Source: Pohlia nutans (Eukaryota > Streptophyta > Bryopsida > Bryales > Mniaceae). Taken from it: a stretch of 64,000 nucleotides of DNA. Under the pieces are notes generated by a model. It searched no databases. It was not told the DNA's origin and saw nothing but the letters and a program-made list of their open reading frames with translations. The stretch's first letter is position 1. Each line of letters begins with the position of its first letter. The position numbers and the translations under genes were made by a program. Shown here piece after piece: positions 35,326 through 47,778 of the stretch. The stretch lies in NCBI GenBank assembly GCA_022496805.1, contig CM040102.1, positions 5,629,001 through 5,693,000 on the forward strand, given 5' to 3'.

Positions 35326-35896
35326 CCCCTAAAGGACTTGGGGAGTTTTTAGCTTAGCTCTTGTTTTCTTGACTAGCTCTTATAACAAGCTCAATTCTTC
35401 ATTGGTGTGGGTTGATTTTGACGATTGGCATTTTTGAAATTAAAAAAGACTTACATAGCTTTTGTATGAAAAAATGATCAACAAAATTGCACAATTTTTG
35501 AGAAAATGCCACCATTGAGAAGACTGATGGAACTTGTTTGGGGTATTTTGTACATATGCTAAAATTAGATTGATCAAAAGTGCTCCAAAAATTCTGAAAT
35601 TCTACCATGTATAATGATCATCATTTTGAGCATGTGCAAAAAAAATCACATAATTTGGAGGTGTGAGGAGGAAGATACGAGTGTCTGAAGTGACGCCCAA
35701 ATAGCCTCCTTGTAGCTCAAAAAAATCACCAAAAATCGCACACTTCATGAAATTTTGATCAAGAAGTACCTATGGATTCAGCTCTCAAAGAGAACTAGGG
35801 TCTCTTTGTTGCTCATCTTACAATTTATGGGCCGACAACTTGAATTTTCTCACTTTCTAGTAAAAGCCGCGTGGTGGCCTTGTGGTCCTTTAGGGG
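35326..35896 (+). mobile_element. TTAA element, family C (long form)
   Basis: TTAA at 35322-35325 and 35897-35900 flanks ends CCCCTAAAGGACTTGG and gtggtcctttagggg. About 570 bp, closely related to 38549-39122 and 39127-39751. Non-coding. Confidence 0.75.
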
Positions 35897-35900
35897 TTAA

Positions 35901-36774
35901 ACTCTTCTTATCATTTCATGTTCCTAGGGTGCACTACATTTTGCTAATAGTGAGGGTTTAGGGTGATTAGTGAAGGTGACACTAAAATCGTAAATCAATG
36001 CAAAATGAAGATTTTAGCCACTCAGTAAAAATTCCAGGCCTCACAAATTTCATGATTTTGCAAAATAGAACGTGTCTTTGGAATTAGTACTTTATACACT
36101 ATTAGCAAAAAGTAGTGTAGTTTCTCATTCCCTTGGTTTGTAAAATTTTGAAGAAATATCATTAAAAACACAATTCCTTCTAGTTTATATGGCCATATTA
36201 TGTGAAATATGTACTTGTCCTTACTAACGCGTAAAGGGCATGCAACTCTTCTCATTTTTGAGGGTCATTTTCACAAATTTTCTTTAATTCTCTTTAGAAA
36301 TTTATTTTTGCACATTATAGTGTCTACTATAGTGAAGAAAAATATGTAATTTATAACTTTAATTGATCAAACTAGAAAAAAAATTATTGCTACAAAATAG
36401 GTCATCAAAAGTGTTCCAAAATTCATTTTTTGGTTTTCTTCAATTTGAATGACAAGATGAAGCTAAAAGTAGAAATTTAAAAGATTGAAACAAAGAAATA
36501 TTTATTTAATACATTGTAAACAACATAACGGGACAAAACCTCATGGAATTACGCATGGTCAATTTGAGTTAAATTTAAGATATGAAAACTTTTTGATGTG
36601 TATATCTCACTTAATGTCAACTGACTATTTTAAGAAATTAAAACTCCTATAGATGAATCGAAAGGGGTTGATTTTTTTTAAAATTTTTTAAAAATAATTT
36701 TAGAGCTCAAAATACTACTTCCTTGACCCAAAAGCCCTCTTAGGGCCTCTCCTGCCTTTACATCACAAACTTAA
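35901..36774. other. AT-rich stretch without a gene
   Basis: Only short frames rich in F, I, K and N occur. I see no element ends. Confidence 0.35.
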
Positions 36775-37051
36775 GAAGTCATTTGTTTGCAATGTTTCAC
36801 GTATGTTGTTGAGATGATCATGGATGATTATGTTTGATATATAATTTACGTATGTTTATCGTATAGAAAAAACGTACAAAGGACATACTACATTACAAAC
36901 ATGTAAATTTTATCATGGTATGTTTTTTTATGTTTGTAATATGTGGTTTGTACGTTTTTTATACTATAAACGTACATAAAACGTATGTCAAATGTAATCA
37001 CCCCTGTTCATCTCAACAACAAATGTAAAACATTGCAAAAACATGACTTGC
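36775..37051. repeat. Palindromic (foldback) element of about 277 bp
   Basis: The left arm aagtcatttgtttgcaatg, then gttgttgagatgatc, then aaaaaacgtacaaa, pairs with the right arm tttgtacgttttttat, then catctcaacaacaaatg, then cattgcaaaaacatgactt. The arms run to near the centre at about 36910. No duplication is clear. Confidence 0.6.
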
Positions 37052-38500
37052 CAAGTTTGTGGTGTAAAGGTTAATTTTTTAGTGCCCATCAAACCAAATT
37101 ATAAGGTAGAAGCACGAGAAACTGTTAGGTGCCAATTGTGGTCACCTATTAAAGCACTTGTTCCAACTTCAGGAGTTCCCAATCTAGTTATCACAAACAT
37201 TAATTATAAATACCAAGTTAGCAATCTGATTGGACTAGAAATGAAAGATAGTTACTGGTACACCTACTAACATCACTAGTGGTCTATGCATATTAAGTTT
37301 GAATTTTTTTAACAAAATCATACATTGTGAAAAAATTAATTAAAAATTGAGCTTGGTTATTAAACCCAAAGTTTTATATGCTGCAAGTTGTTATCATTGA
37401 TATCAGCGCTCCATGTAGATTGAAATGCTTAATTTGACGGCAACTGTACCCCTTGCTTTAGTCACCGCAATGTCAAAATGCAAATAGCAAATTTTTTATG
37501 ATGAATTGATTTTGAATTGTGAAGTTCAGAGTTGGAGATTATAATACCAACTCCTTTCATAATTTAATGTATAATTTTTTTTTCCTAAATCGTATATAGA
37601 AAAGTCATTTTTACTTATAAAATTCACAATAATTATGTGTGAGTCGTTCTTGATATGAAAGATTACAACGGAGAAGTCTTGACACAGGACATTGTTGAAT
37701 GTCTTCACTTTCATTTTGAAAATTTAACCCAAATTCTATTTAACTTTGACGTCATACACCCTCCAAAATCTCATTTTTGAGTGTGCATTTCTATTGCTAG
37801 ATAGCACCTTGGGCACCTTTTCCAAATGTTTTTTTTCTTCTAAAATTAGATTTAGGCAAAGACAAATATTTTCTAAAATCCGTTTCTTCTCCTTACAATT
37901 TTTTTTGAAAATAGTTTCCCGAAATTTATAATATCTATTTGTAGAGTTTTTTTCCTCCAAAGGTGCTATTTGGCTACAGTATACAATTCAAAGACATACT
38001 ATAATCTTGCCTAATTTTAGAAAATGTCTCCACTCTAATTGAAAATGAAATTGTTCAATTAATTTCTAATTTAACCCATTCTACTTTTGATAGTATCAAT
38101 CATAGTGAAAAACCCACTAAAATCAATTGCACCAAGCTACAATATCTTGGGCACTAAATGGCTTTATTGATGGTATTCATTTTACATTTGTGAAATTTCA
38201 AAATGATCAAAATATTATAAAAGATAAAAAATAATCAGTATGATAAATTATTATGGCATGTGTTGTTGCTCAACCGTTGCACATCAACATGGAAATCATT
38301 TATTAAATTACAAAGAAATTTGGCTTTTTAATGATACCTCAAAATGTGAAAATCCAAACATAAATCTTAATGTGATCTACACATTAAGATTTACCACTTT
38401 TCTTAAAATATCAATTTTTTAATTTATTCATCAGACATTTTATAACACATTTTTGAAATTGAAGGTGGATCTAGCCACATTAAAAAGTTAAATTGATGCC
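37052..38500. other. AT-rich stretch without a gene
   Basis: Frames of up to 75 codons show no motif. Around 38440-38530 the sequence ttataacacatttttgaaat resembles the family B interior. Gaaacggagg at 38531 is a decayed Stowaway end. Confidence 0.35.
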
Positions 38501-38548
38501 AAAAAATATTTGATTTGGGACTCTTATTATGAAACGGAGGAAGTTTAA

Positions 38549-39122
38549 CCCCTACAGGACCACGAGGCCACCACGTGGCTTCTGGAACTAAAAATTAAGG
38601 AATTTCGAGTTGTTGGACCGTGAATTGTAAAGTGAACAACAAAGAGACCCTAGTTCTTTTTAAGAGCTGAATCTGTGAGTACTTCTCGATCGAAATTTCA
38701 TGAAGTGTGCAATTCTTGGTGATTTTTTTGAGTTGCACGGTGGGTATTTAGGCATCACTTCAGACCCTCATATCTTCTTCCTCGCACCTCCAAATCACTT
38801 GAAATTTTTCCACGTTGTTAAAATGATGATTTCTACTCACAGTAAAAATTTCAGATTTTTTGGAGCACTTTTGATCAATCCGATTTCAGCATGTGTACAA
38901 AATACCCTGAACAAGTTCCATCAATCTTCTCAACGGTGGCATTTTCTCAAAAATTGCGCGATGTTGTTGATCTTTTTTTCATACAAAAGCTATGTAAGTC
39001 TTCTTTGATTTCAACAGTGCCGATCGTCAAAATTATCCCACACCAATGAGGAATTGAGCTTGTTATAAGAGCTAGTCAAGAAAACAAGAGCTAGGCTAAA
39101 AACACCCCCGGTCCTTTAGGGG
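38549..39122 (-). mobile_element. TTAA element, family C (long form), left member of an inverted pair
   Basis: TTAA at 38545-38548 and 39123-39126 flanks ends CCCCTACAGGACCACGAGG and ccggtcctttagggg. It is inverted relative to the adjoining copy at 39127-39751, with which it shares the central TTAA. Confidence 0.8.
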
Positions 39123-39126
39123 TTAA

Positions 39127-39751
39127 CCCCTAAAGGACCGGGGGTGTTTTAGCTTAGCTCTTGTTTTCTTGATTAGCTCTTGTAGCAAGCTCAATTTCTT
39201 ATTAGTGTGGGGTAATTTTCACGATCGGCACCGTTGAAACTAAAGAAGACTTACATAGCTTGTTTATGAAAAAGAGATCAACAAGATCGCACAATTTTTG
39301 AGAAAATGCCACCGTTGAGAAGATTGATGGAAATTGTTACGGCAGGGGGTACTTCGTACTTATGCTGACATCGGATTGCTTAGAAGTGCTCCAAAACATT
39401 TGAAATTTTTACCACATGTAAAGAACATCATGACCCTTATGTGGAATTTTTTTCGTCAAATTCTGAGGTGTGGAAAAAAAGATATGGGACTCTGAAGTCT
39501 CCAAACAATGAGATATCATAGTGTATGATAAAGTGAAACCTCGACGCTAGTCTCAAAGAATGTTCTTCTGAAAGAATTCGCCAAAAATCCAATTCTTCAT
39601 CATTTTCCGATCAGGAAAAACCATTGGATCCATCTCGCAAAAACAGCTAGGGTCCTCTCCCCGCAAATTTGGGCTTCTTTGGAACAATCTCGTCCAATTT
39701 GCACTTTTCTACATTCAAAAGCCCCCTGGGGGCCTTACGGTCCTTTAGGGG
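39127..39751 (+). mobile_element. TTAA element, family C (long form), right member of an inverted pair
   Basis: TTAA at 39123-39126 and 39752-39755 flanks ends CCCCTAAAGGACCGGGGG and acggtcctttagggg. It shares most of its length, in inverse orientation, with 38549-39122. An extra segment at about 39470-39600 is absent from the other long copies. Confidence 0.8.
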
Positions 39752-39755
39752 TTAA

Positions 39756-40800
39756 CATACGGAGTAACATTTTGGAAGAACTTTGTTATAGTGAAGAATG
39801 TTTTACTACCATTGTCCATGAGGCGTGGATCATAATTGAACTATCTTTTGAACAAACTTTTTTTTTTAATTCATGATGGTCTTCGGACCATCGTTATGAT
39901 GATTATTATTAAATTACATTGTAGATCATGTCACCACAATGGGACGGCCCATTCACACCAAGAAGCTCTAGTACTTGTATTGTGTTCCTCGAATGTTGCT
40001 ATACATTTTCTTGCACTATTAGAGCCTTGTCTCTTCCTACTTTTGGCCAATGCATGTGCGTTGGTGGAGCGCGAGTTTCTTGCGGTATCCAAAATGCATT
40101 GGAGCAGCTTCTTGCATGCATTAGGTTAAAAAAGAAAAAATTACAGGAACATACTGTAGCTACCAAAAACTTACTTGACGAACTCAAATTCTTTGCCGCA
40201 CTTGCGTTGGGTGGCTGGTGTGAATGAGCCATGTATGGGCCATGTAGGAAGTACAGTCACACTTCCAATAATCATTCGCAATTTTTTTTTAAAGATTTAT
40301 TTATTTATTTGTTTAATTATTTTGGTTTCTTGAAGCAAATGAGTGGAATCCATTGCAGATTCACGCAAGTTAAGTTATACTTCCTTGCTGCCAGAATGGA
40401 TGCTAGCTTGCGGAGAAATCAATCAACAATTCTTGTGTCGTACAATTTCAGTACACCCATCATCTAATTTTAGTCTGACTAAAAACAAAAGCTCGAATTA
40501 ATTATGGAATTAGAAGAAAGTTCAAGTCAGAGCAATTGAGATGACTCGTAGTAATTATGATAATGTAGGTATAGTGTGGTCTATACTAGTTTTTTAAATC
40601 CAAATTAGTATGAAATTACCATTCCTAATATGAATAAATTAGTCTGAAATTGCTATTTTAGTTGTCTGAAAAATAAAATATTATAATCTAAGTGACTGCA
40701 AACAACCCAATCAAGACATGTCAGGTAGAAAACTACCAATATATATTTGATATGCTTTGAGTCTGCAGTTCCCCTTGTGAGGATTGTTTAGTTTGAAAAG
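39756..40800. other. Stretch without a firm gene
   Basis: Overlapping frames at 39836-40230 on + are GC-richer than the surroundings. One contains ACALVEREFLAVSKMHW, weakly like the C-terminal dimerisation region of hAT transposases. It is too short and frameshifted to call. Confidence 0.3.
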
Positions 40801-40804
40801 AACA

Positions 40805-40960
40805 AGGAGCTACACTACAAGGAGCTCTAACGAGAATAAAACGGGTGAAGAACGAGAATGCATTTCAGTGGAATCATGAACAAAATATATTTGCCAAAGT
40901 GATATTTTAGCCCAAAAAATTGAGTGTCCCTACAATGCCTCTTCCTTATGGTTAGAGCCG
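40805..40960 (-). repeat. Dispersed repeat, inverted copy of 48795-49143 unit
   Basis: Agctctaacgagaataaaac, then gagaatgcatttcagtgg, then caatgcctcttcc are the complement of the duplicated unit at 48795-48968 and 48988-49143. Confidence 0.5.
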
Positions 40961-41140
40961 GCAAAATGGCCTGTCCTTTACAGAGGAAGGTCGACCGGTG
41001 CGTCACCTCCGGTCTAAGCGCAATACTAACTGTGGGGTAGTGATATCAATGGGAATCGATCTCGAGACCTCTGCAGGCCTACGAACCGAGAACCATGACT
41101 GTAGTGAGCCTACCGGTGCGATAATTCCGGTGCTTGTCGA
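40960..41140 (-). mobile_element. tRNA-related SINE-like sequence
   Basis: On the - strand, GCAGAGGTCTCGAG followed by ATCGATTCCC (B-box-like, 41052-41062) resembles a tRNA T-arm region. Catggttctcgg upstream could be the A box. Repeated accggt/caccgg motifs flank it. Ends are unresolved; this is weaker than the copy at 56080. Confidence 0.35.
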
Positions 41141-41950
41141 TAGACAACACTTGCTGACCACAGTTTTTACAACTACGATTATATACAGAAGTCGATCAGA
41201 ACTTTCAACAGCTCTATGCTTTCTCTTCTGGTTCCCATCGCAACGAGCCAACATAACGCACACCTGATTTAGCAGATTTTTAATTTCAGAAGAGCTGTGA
41301 TTAGCCTCATTTTGTAACTCTGTGTTGATGATCTTCGATCTCATGAAAAGTTGAATCCCAGTCGAGTGCACAACTATGGGATGATATTTTAGTACTTGCA
41401 AATTACGTCCGCTGCGCTACTTCACTGCCTTTCTTCTTGTACGTACACTACTTGCATTGGTTGTTCATACGTAAACAGTCACTGGATTTGCTTTCAATTT
41501 CTGGAATAACAACGTACAATGGATTTCAGGGAACGCCTACAGGTCTTAGTTAGATCTTTGACAATGTCTTTCATGGTAAAAGTCCTTACAAATATTTCAC
41601 TGCAAGCCGATGTTTAGAAAAATGCTGTATACTTTACCTCTTAGTACCGGGGCCGGGTCACAGCCCCTGGCTAGACTGCACATGATATGAATCCAGAAGT
41701 CCGGATGTACAGTACATTACAAACGGAGAGAAAAATCATGGCACCCTATTTCCAAGCTACAACAATGCCACAATATGTATCTAGCTGAGAACAACGCATT
41801 TATGAAATCAGCCTTGCCAGAATAAGCCTCGAATTTGGACAGAATAAAGCAAAGTGAAAACAAAACATGCATATGGGAAGACAAAGAAAAACCACAAAGC
41901 TGTAGAAGTCCTAGTACACTCCATCACACAATGTTCGCCACTATAATTTG
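41141..41950. other. Stretch without a recognised gene
   Basis: A 132-codon - strand frame (41003-41401) overlaps the SINE-like sequence and shows no domain. I see no splice-linked partner for it. Confidence 0.3.
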
Positions 41951-41955
41951 TTTAA

Positions 41956-42277
41956 CCTCTAAACGTCACAGCGTTCAGAAACTGGATCACGAACAAATTC
42001 AAAGCCTTGCAACTTTCTCATATAACCTCGGATGACTTTCATCCAAGTAACCTTCATCAGCCTATCAAATTCTCTACCAATTACAATAATTCTCTTGTGA
42101 CGGGGAGCTGTTGATAATATTGGAGAGGCTTCTAACCGCAAGTATGTCAAAATTTTTGGGTAGATATTATGCTTGCAATGGTCCTTTCATGTACACCTCA
42201 TGTACATTTGAGCCATGCTAATATCTATTTTTGAGGCTAGCATCTACTTGTATTCAAAGGGTTGGTACGTTTAGGGG
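41956..42277 (+). mobile_element. TTAA-flanked MITE, family A
   Basis: TTAA at 41952-41955 and 42278-42281 flanks ends CCTCTAAACGTCACAGCG and ggtacgtttagggg. It is inverted relative to 16010-16332. About 322 bp, non-coding. Confidence 0.75.
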
Positions 42278-42281
42278 TTAA

Positions 42282-43114
42282 GCCATGTACATTGTTGTAT
42301 CCAATTACATTGGGAGTGTATAAGTAGCAGCACACTATGCCCTCTATCATTCAACATGGTGCTCAACATAGAGCAAACTATTCTTTCGCCTTTTACTAAA
42401 GAATATTGTGCGCTAGGTACACCCACCGGCATACTTGTTTTTTGGATTTCCCCTTACAGGGCCCAACCATTCAAAACCCAAACTTGAAACCCTAACCCCT
42501 AGACAATGTATTGGACCTGTCATGTTGACGAACCTACCATCGTATGCATGCCAACTAGCTCCAATTTAGTTTGTCACTGGAATTTGGTTGTTAACATTGT
42601 GGAAAATATAATTTAGATGCATGAGACCAAATTTTATAACATTGAAATCAATGAAGTATATTGCATTTGTTGATCAGAAAACAAATAAATTAAAACAATA
42701 AGAAATTTAGATAGAACGTACTCATAATTGCTAACGGGACTCTTAGCTATAACTCTTGGAGTTTTCCAATGACTCATACTTTACATTTGTATTGTTGTTA
42801 GAATATGTTTGTAGTTTTTCATTTTTGATTGAGAAATTTAGTTGCAAATTGTAGAAGGTCCTAAATACCAACAATTTATCGATTGCTATAGATGAACTTG
42901 ATACACTTTTAAGAAAGAAAGAAAATCTAGGCTAATGAAAATATATATATAGTTAAAAAAATATTAGTATAAAATAATGTACGTACATGGTATATACATG
43001 ATACATACATAGGTATATTAAATTGACATGTAATGAACATCTATTTAGAAACTAATCTTCACGGAAGGGAAGGTCATAAACTAATCTGTAAAAGACCATA
43101 AGTGTTTGGATTTC
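42282..43114. other. AT-rich stretch without a gene
   Basis: It contains TA-rich simple sequence (42940-43020, with tacatg repeats). No frame of interest is present. Confidence 0.35.
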
Positions 43115-43364
43115 TTTAAATCTCCCAGTGGTCTTGAATACATGGGGACAAAAGTGCCCCCTATTTTTGTCTAATTCAGGGCCCACCTTAAAAAACAACC
43201 CCCTCCCTCAATGGTTTTTTTATTCCCAAATAGATCCCTTTAGAATAATTTGAGGCCATAGGTCCCAAATTACCAAAAAATATTTGCCAAAAAAAGCACT
43301 GAAGGTAACCAAAATGGAAATTTCAGAATAGTGCCCCGCACTCAAGACCACCGGGGGATTTAGA
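43115..43364. mobile_element. MITE-like element with 20-bp class inverted ends
   Basis: The left end aaatctcccagtggtcttga and the inverse of the right end (tcaagaccaccgggggattt) pair over about 20 bp with 2-3 mismatches. The interior matches 10730-10985. The duplication is not certain. Confidence 0.5.
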
Positions 43365-43526
43365 GATAGGGTAACGAGTAGGGTAAGTGTTTTTCTAAAG
43401 ACTACAAGTTTCAAATAAATGCATTAAATAGAATAAAATTTGATTTTTTTTTATATTCAACCATAAGAATTATTATGAAATTATGTGGTAAAGATTTCAG
43501 CAATTTTGATTTGTAGGGCCTCTTAA

Positions 43527-44444
43527 CTCCTAAAGGACCATGCTCATTCCTAAAATTTTATCACTTTCTTGTGATGCTTTCAAAAAGGCAATTGTATCTC
43601 TTGATTGGTATTCATGTAGAAAACTTCACCGTTGAAGTTCAAAAAGGACTTAGTCATGAGATTGTACATCAATTTTCAAAACAATCTACCGTATATATTA
43701 CATGATTATAAGGTTTGATCATAAGTTGATTTTTGAAAATTTTGAACAAAACCAACAGGTCATTCATTGCAAACTTTCTCGTAAATTTAAAAACCATGAT
43801 TAGCGTTTGAAAGTTTAGGAGCATACAAAGATGTACTATATCTAGGTGCCCACAAAAAATGGTGTTCTAAAACTAAATACAACAACAATGATTGATTCTC
43901 AAAGATTTATGTTTGGGTGAAGTGACTTGTTGGTGACTCGTTGAGCCGGTGTTTATGATCGTTATTAATTTTTACATTGCAAAAATGTTTTAAAGAATTC
44001 AAATATATATTAGGAATATTCCAAAATATTCCAAAATAATATAAAGTATGTAGAAAAGATTCCAATTATCTTGAAAATTTTCCATTTTAAATATATTTAA
44101 ACATTTTCCGTAATGATTTTATAGTGTTAATGCTGCAGTAATGGCAAATATTTTACATATTGTACACTTTTTTTTTTTTATGAATGTGACGTCCAAGTGT
44201 GAAAACGCCCTTCAAGTCATCAACCGCCCTAACTACTATGTCCCAAGTTCACCTATGTTGACGTTTTAGTTTTTTCCCGATGAACCAAACAATGTAATTG
44301 CAAATCTTGAAGGATTTTTGTGTTCTTGAAACAAACACTTTCAATTCTCTAGTTAACATTGAGTCAAAATTATGAAATCCAAACAAGTTATGAAAGTAAT
44401 GAAATTATTCATGGACACAATGTGTCCACGTGGTCCTTTAGGGG
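43527..44444. mobile_element. TTAA element, 918 bp, family C ends
   Basis: TTAA at 43523-43526 and 44445-44448 flanks ends CTCCTAAAGGACCATG and acgtggtcctttagggg. The interior is unlike other copies and has no long frame. It is the longest simple TTAA element here, but far short of an autonomous one. Confidence 0.65.
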
Positions 44445-44448
44445 TTAA

Positions 44449-46311
44449 AGAAATCAAAAATTCAAAAACCTAGCCATTTTGTAGAGATGACGTGCACCTT
44501 TAAGTAGTCTTTAACCCCTAAAAGTATTAAATATCACCATAGGCTTGTCTTTCTAATTTGTGTAATTTTTTGGAAAGTTCAAATTGTGTAAAACTAAGTT
44601 TGTGCACCCTTTCTAAACAAGGGCTTTGTGATGGTACCCTATGTACCTATTTTCCTAATTTTTTAAAGTTTAGAAAGAAAAATTCTAGAAGTTTATCAAC
44701 ATTTGGTTTGTAAGTTTAGAACAATTAATGCAAAGCAAAGTTTGTACACACCTCTCCACTCATAGCTTTCATTAGTATTGCACATGTTTTCAAAATTAGG
44801 CTTCATAGTTTGTGAGATATCAACAAAACAAAATGAAACAATATATTCACTATATTTGATCCATGAAAGATCTTGTATAGTTCAAATGTTTTATAACATA
44901 AAGATGTGTTATAATTTACAACTTGGAAGAATACTTCAATGATGATTTTCAAACAAGAATTGTAAACTAAGATCCATGTATCTTATCTATATGGTTGACT
45001 CAACTTTTTGTATTGAAGAATATTTATTGACAAGATTTGAACCACAAATTAAAAACTCCTTCTATAAATTTATAATAGATTGAATATTAATAAATTTAGT
45101 AAGAGTTTACTATGATTTTGAAACATGATTATGGTGATTTTAAAATATTTTAATATCACTTGTTTATTAAAATCATTTTTATATGGTTAATTTTCTAAGA
45201 TAAAAGTAAAATTTTTAAAGTGTCAATAATCTGATTTTTTGAATTATAGAGTATTTGTAAAAAGGAAGTTCAAAATCTATGAGGTAAAAATGTCAAAAAT
45301 AATACTAATACAATAATCTGTGAAAATTTGAATTTGGATGAAATTTATTGCGTTTATTGGTACATGAATGGATGGGAGCATTCCAAATAGGTTGGTTGGA
45401 TAATCCAAGGATATGTTGTAGCCACAATTGTGCTCAGAGGTGAAGGCATAGTATTTTTGATCAAAAAGATCCGCCGCAATACTCAAATCCAAATGTTTTG
45501 ATCAAAGGTTATTGAAAAAAATACAAATTGTCTTTTTCATTTTTTTTTCATTTTTTTTTCATGGCGCCCTTTATTGTTGTTATATATACTTAAATCCAAA
45601 TTTTCAAAAAAAATAATCTACTAAAGAATTTACTAAATGTAGTGCTTGAAAAAATTATATAAAAGGGCAATGGTCTGATGTGGGTAACCCAGAAAACCAT
45701 TTGAACTCTAAAATCAACCCCCATGGCAGCTTTGAATGAGTCCGTCTTTAAAACAAAATAAAAATTGAATCAATTGGATGTGGTTTTGATTTCCTACACT
45801 CATGTAGTATACAAAAAAATTCACGTAAAAATTAAAGAAGTTTAAAGATTTTAAAAGAGTTTTTTAGTACAAAAATCAAAATTTGTCCAAGCTGCTAAAA
45901 AAATCCAAAACAACTGTTTAAATTATCCAATGATGTCATTTTGGTACCAATTTTTGATATGAAGTAGATTTAAATATGTGTTATTTGAAATGGTTAATTT
46001 GAACACTAAAAAATATTATTTGTTTTGTACTACAATGCCTGCAAATGCTATTTTTGGCTGTTTTTTGAAGATAGCAAAAAACATGAAAATGAATTTATTC
46101 AATCACAATTTTGGACTTGAATTAAAGTATTTCATGTCATCCAGGTGCTAGTATTTTTATAAAAAAATTATTTTTATTTTTAGTCAATTGAAATGGACAA
46201 TTGAATGGCATGGTAACATTCATTCATTTGGACACATTCTCATCTCTTTGTACAACTTTCATCCATTTGAACAATTTTTCATCAAATTTGGATGAATTTT
46301 ACCAAGATATT
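44449..46311. other. AT-rich stretch without a gene
   Basis: A TTAA-CCCCTAAAAG left-end-like sequence occurs at 44511-44524 with no partner. The rest has only short frames, including a 71-codon - strand frame at 45277-45492 with no motif. Confidence 0.35.
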
Positions 46312-46673
46312 AGAGTTATCCTTAAAGTAACCTTGTGTTTGAATAAGATACCGTGAATTTTGCTTTAATGTACTCTTATTTGTTCACCCCAAATAGTTAA
46401 AAAGCTTAGAGAAGCTTGGTCTATTATTATTAGTTGTGTAAGAGCTTGGTGGTCTCTAAACTCAAGGGAAACTAGAGTAGTTTAGCCATCAAGAAAGACG
46501 GCTAAACTAGTTTTCCGTGGGTTTGAAGACCACCAAGCTCTTACACAACTAATAATGAGAGACCACTAAGCTCCTCCCTACCTTTTAACTATTTGGGGTG
46601 AACAAATAAGAATACATTAATGCAAAATTCACGGTATCTTATTCAAACAAAAAGTGATTTTAAAGATAACTCT
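46312..46673. repeat. Long, near-perfect inverted repeat (hairpin), about 180-bp arms
   Basis: The left arm (agagttatccttaaagtaac, then ataccgtgaattttgc, then caccccaaatagttaaaa, then ttgtgtaagagcttggtgg) pairs with the right arm over nearly its full length. The loop is around catcaagaaagacgg at 46490. A transcript would form a long dsRNA hairpin. It could be a foldback MITE or a young small-RNA locus; the sequence does not decide. Confidence 0.75.
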
Positions 46674-46779
46674 ATTTTGAAAAAATAATTATTGGTAAAG
46701 CCTCCCGTAAATACTGTGGGCTACAGTATATGGTGGTTTCAACGTACCTTGTTTAATGTATATCCATTTATTTTAAAAT

Positions 46780-46905
46780 CAACACATGCAACGTTCTTCA
46801 CTAATTTCACTAATTCCAATGGTATAAAATTTGATCCCATCTAAATCATATTTTTTCACACTATGATTGATTGAATTTGTCAATCTTAAACCATGAATCC
46901 TAACT
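46780..46905 (+). mobile_element. Internal fragment of family C (short) element
   Basis: Atcaacacatgcaacgttct, then tcactaattccaatgg, then ccatgaatcctaa match copies in the TPR introns. No TTAA ends remain. Confidence 0.45.
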
Positions 46906-47775
46906 CAAAATCTTCTGCACTTGAAACAAAAATACCGTTTTGTGTTCCCCCAAAAAAGTATTATAAAATACCATGCAAAACAAGAGGTCCCAACAAAAAT
47001 AAGACCCGGTCAGGAAAATTTGGCACGGGGGCGGAAAGGATTGCTAAAGCAAGAATCAGTGGAGAGAATTGATTCTATTTTACAACATGCTCTTCTCATG
47101 ACTCTTGAAGACTGCACTAGCTTCCTCTTATTAGTTTTAAATTTTTTAAATTTTAAATTTTTATAGTTTTTTTTAAATTTGAAAAGAAAAAGAAAAGACT
47201 GCACTACTGTTGCCGGTAAGCATAGTTTAGTGACTCTTCAAGCACAAATGCTATTGCTCCAAACTTGCTCAAAAACTGGCCATGGCGTTTGTCTCATGCT
47301 AGCTAGGCTTAGCTCTTTGAATTTGTTGCATGGAGCTTTGTGCCTCCAATTCTGGATGAGCTCTGCCCACCCAAAACTCTTTTCCAAGACTGATCAGATT
47401 GTCATTGGATTACAAAATTGAAAAAAATTGAGTCAAAGGGTTACCATGTTTCACTTTGCAAAATGATTGGCTTTGCACTACTTGCTTGTTTGTGTTCACC
47501 ACCACAGAATGAAACCCAAACCTCTTCTTTTTAAATCACGGCCATTTTTTAATTCTAACAATTATGCTAGACTGATGAAAGTCATTCTTACTGCACAGTA
47601 TTCCAATTTGCATAATTGCCAGTAGAAAAGGTGTACTAGAACACCAAGCTACAGTGCTAGAGCATACACACTCTTCTCCCTTGATCACTATCATCTTATT
47701 TAAAATTTGGTGTTAAAAGCTCAGGGTCCACCAATATCCTGTTCATATTTAGTGGCTCTCTCACCCTCCTTGTAC
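46906..47775. other. Stretch without a recognised gene
   Basis: GC content rises at 47200-47400 and an 80-codon frame (47179-47421) is present. It has no motif I know and is preceded by A/T runs. Gactgcacta is repeated at about 47110 and 47197. Confidence 0.3.
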
Positions 47776-47778
47776 TAA

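Noticed and set aside
39836..40227. Possible hAT transposase C-terminus (ACALVEREFLAVSKMHW).
   Set aside because: The match is about 15 residues, spread across shifting frames, without the rest of the dimerisation region or any upstream transposase.
41003..41401. A 132-codon - strand gene.
   Set aside because: It overlaps SINE-like sequence, has no domain, and shows no splice-linked continuation.
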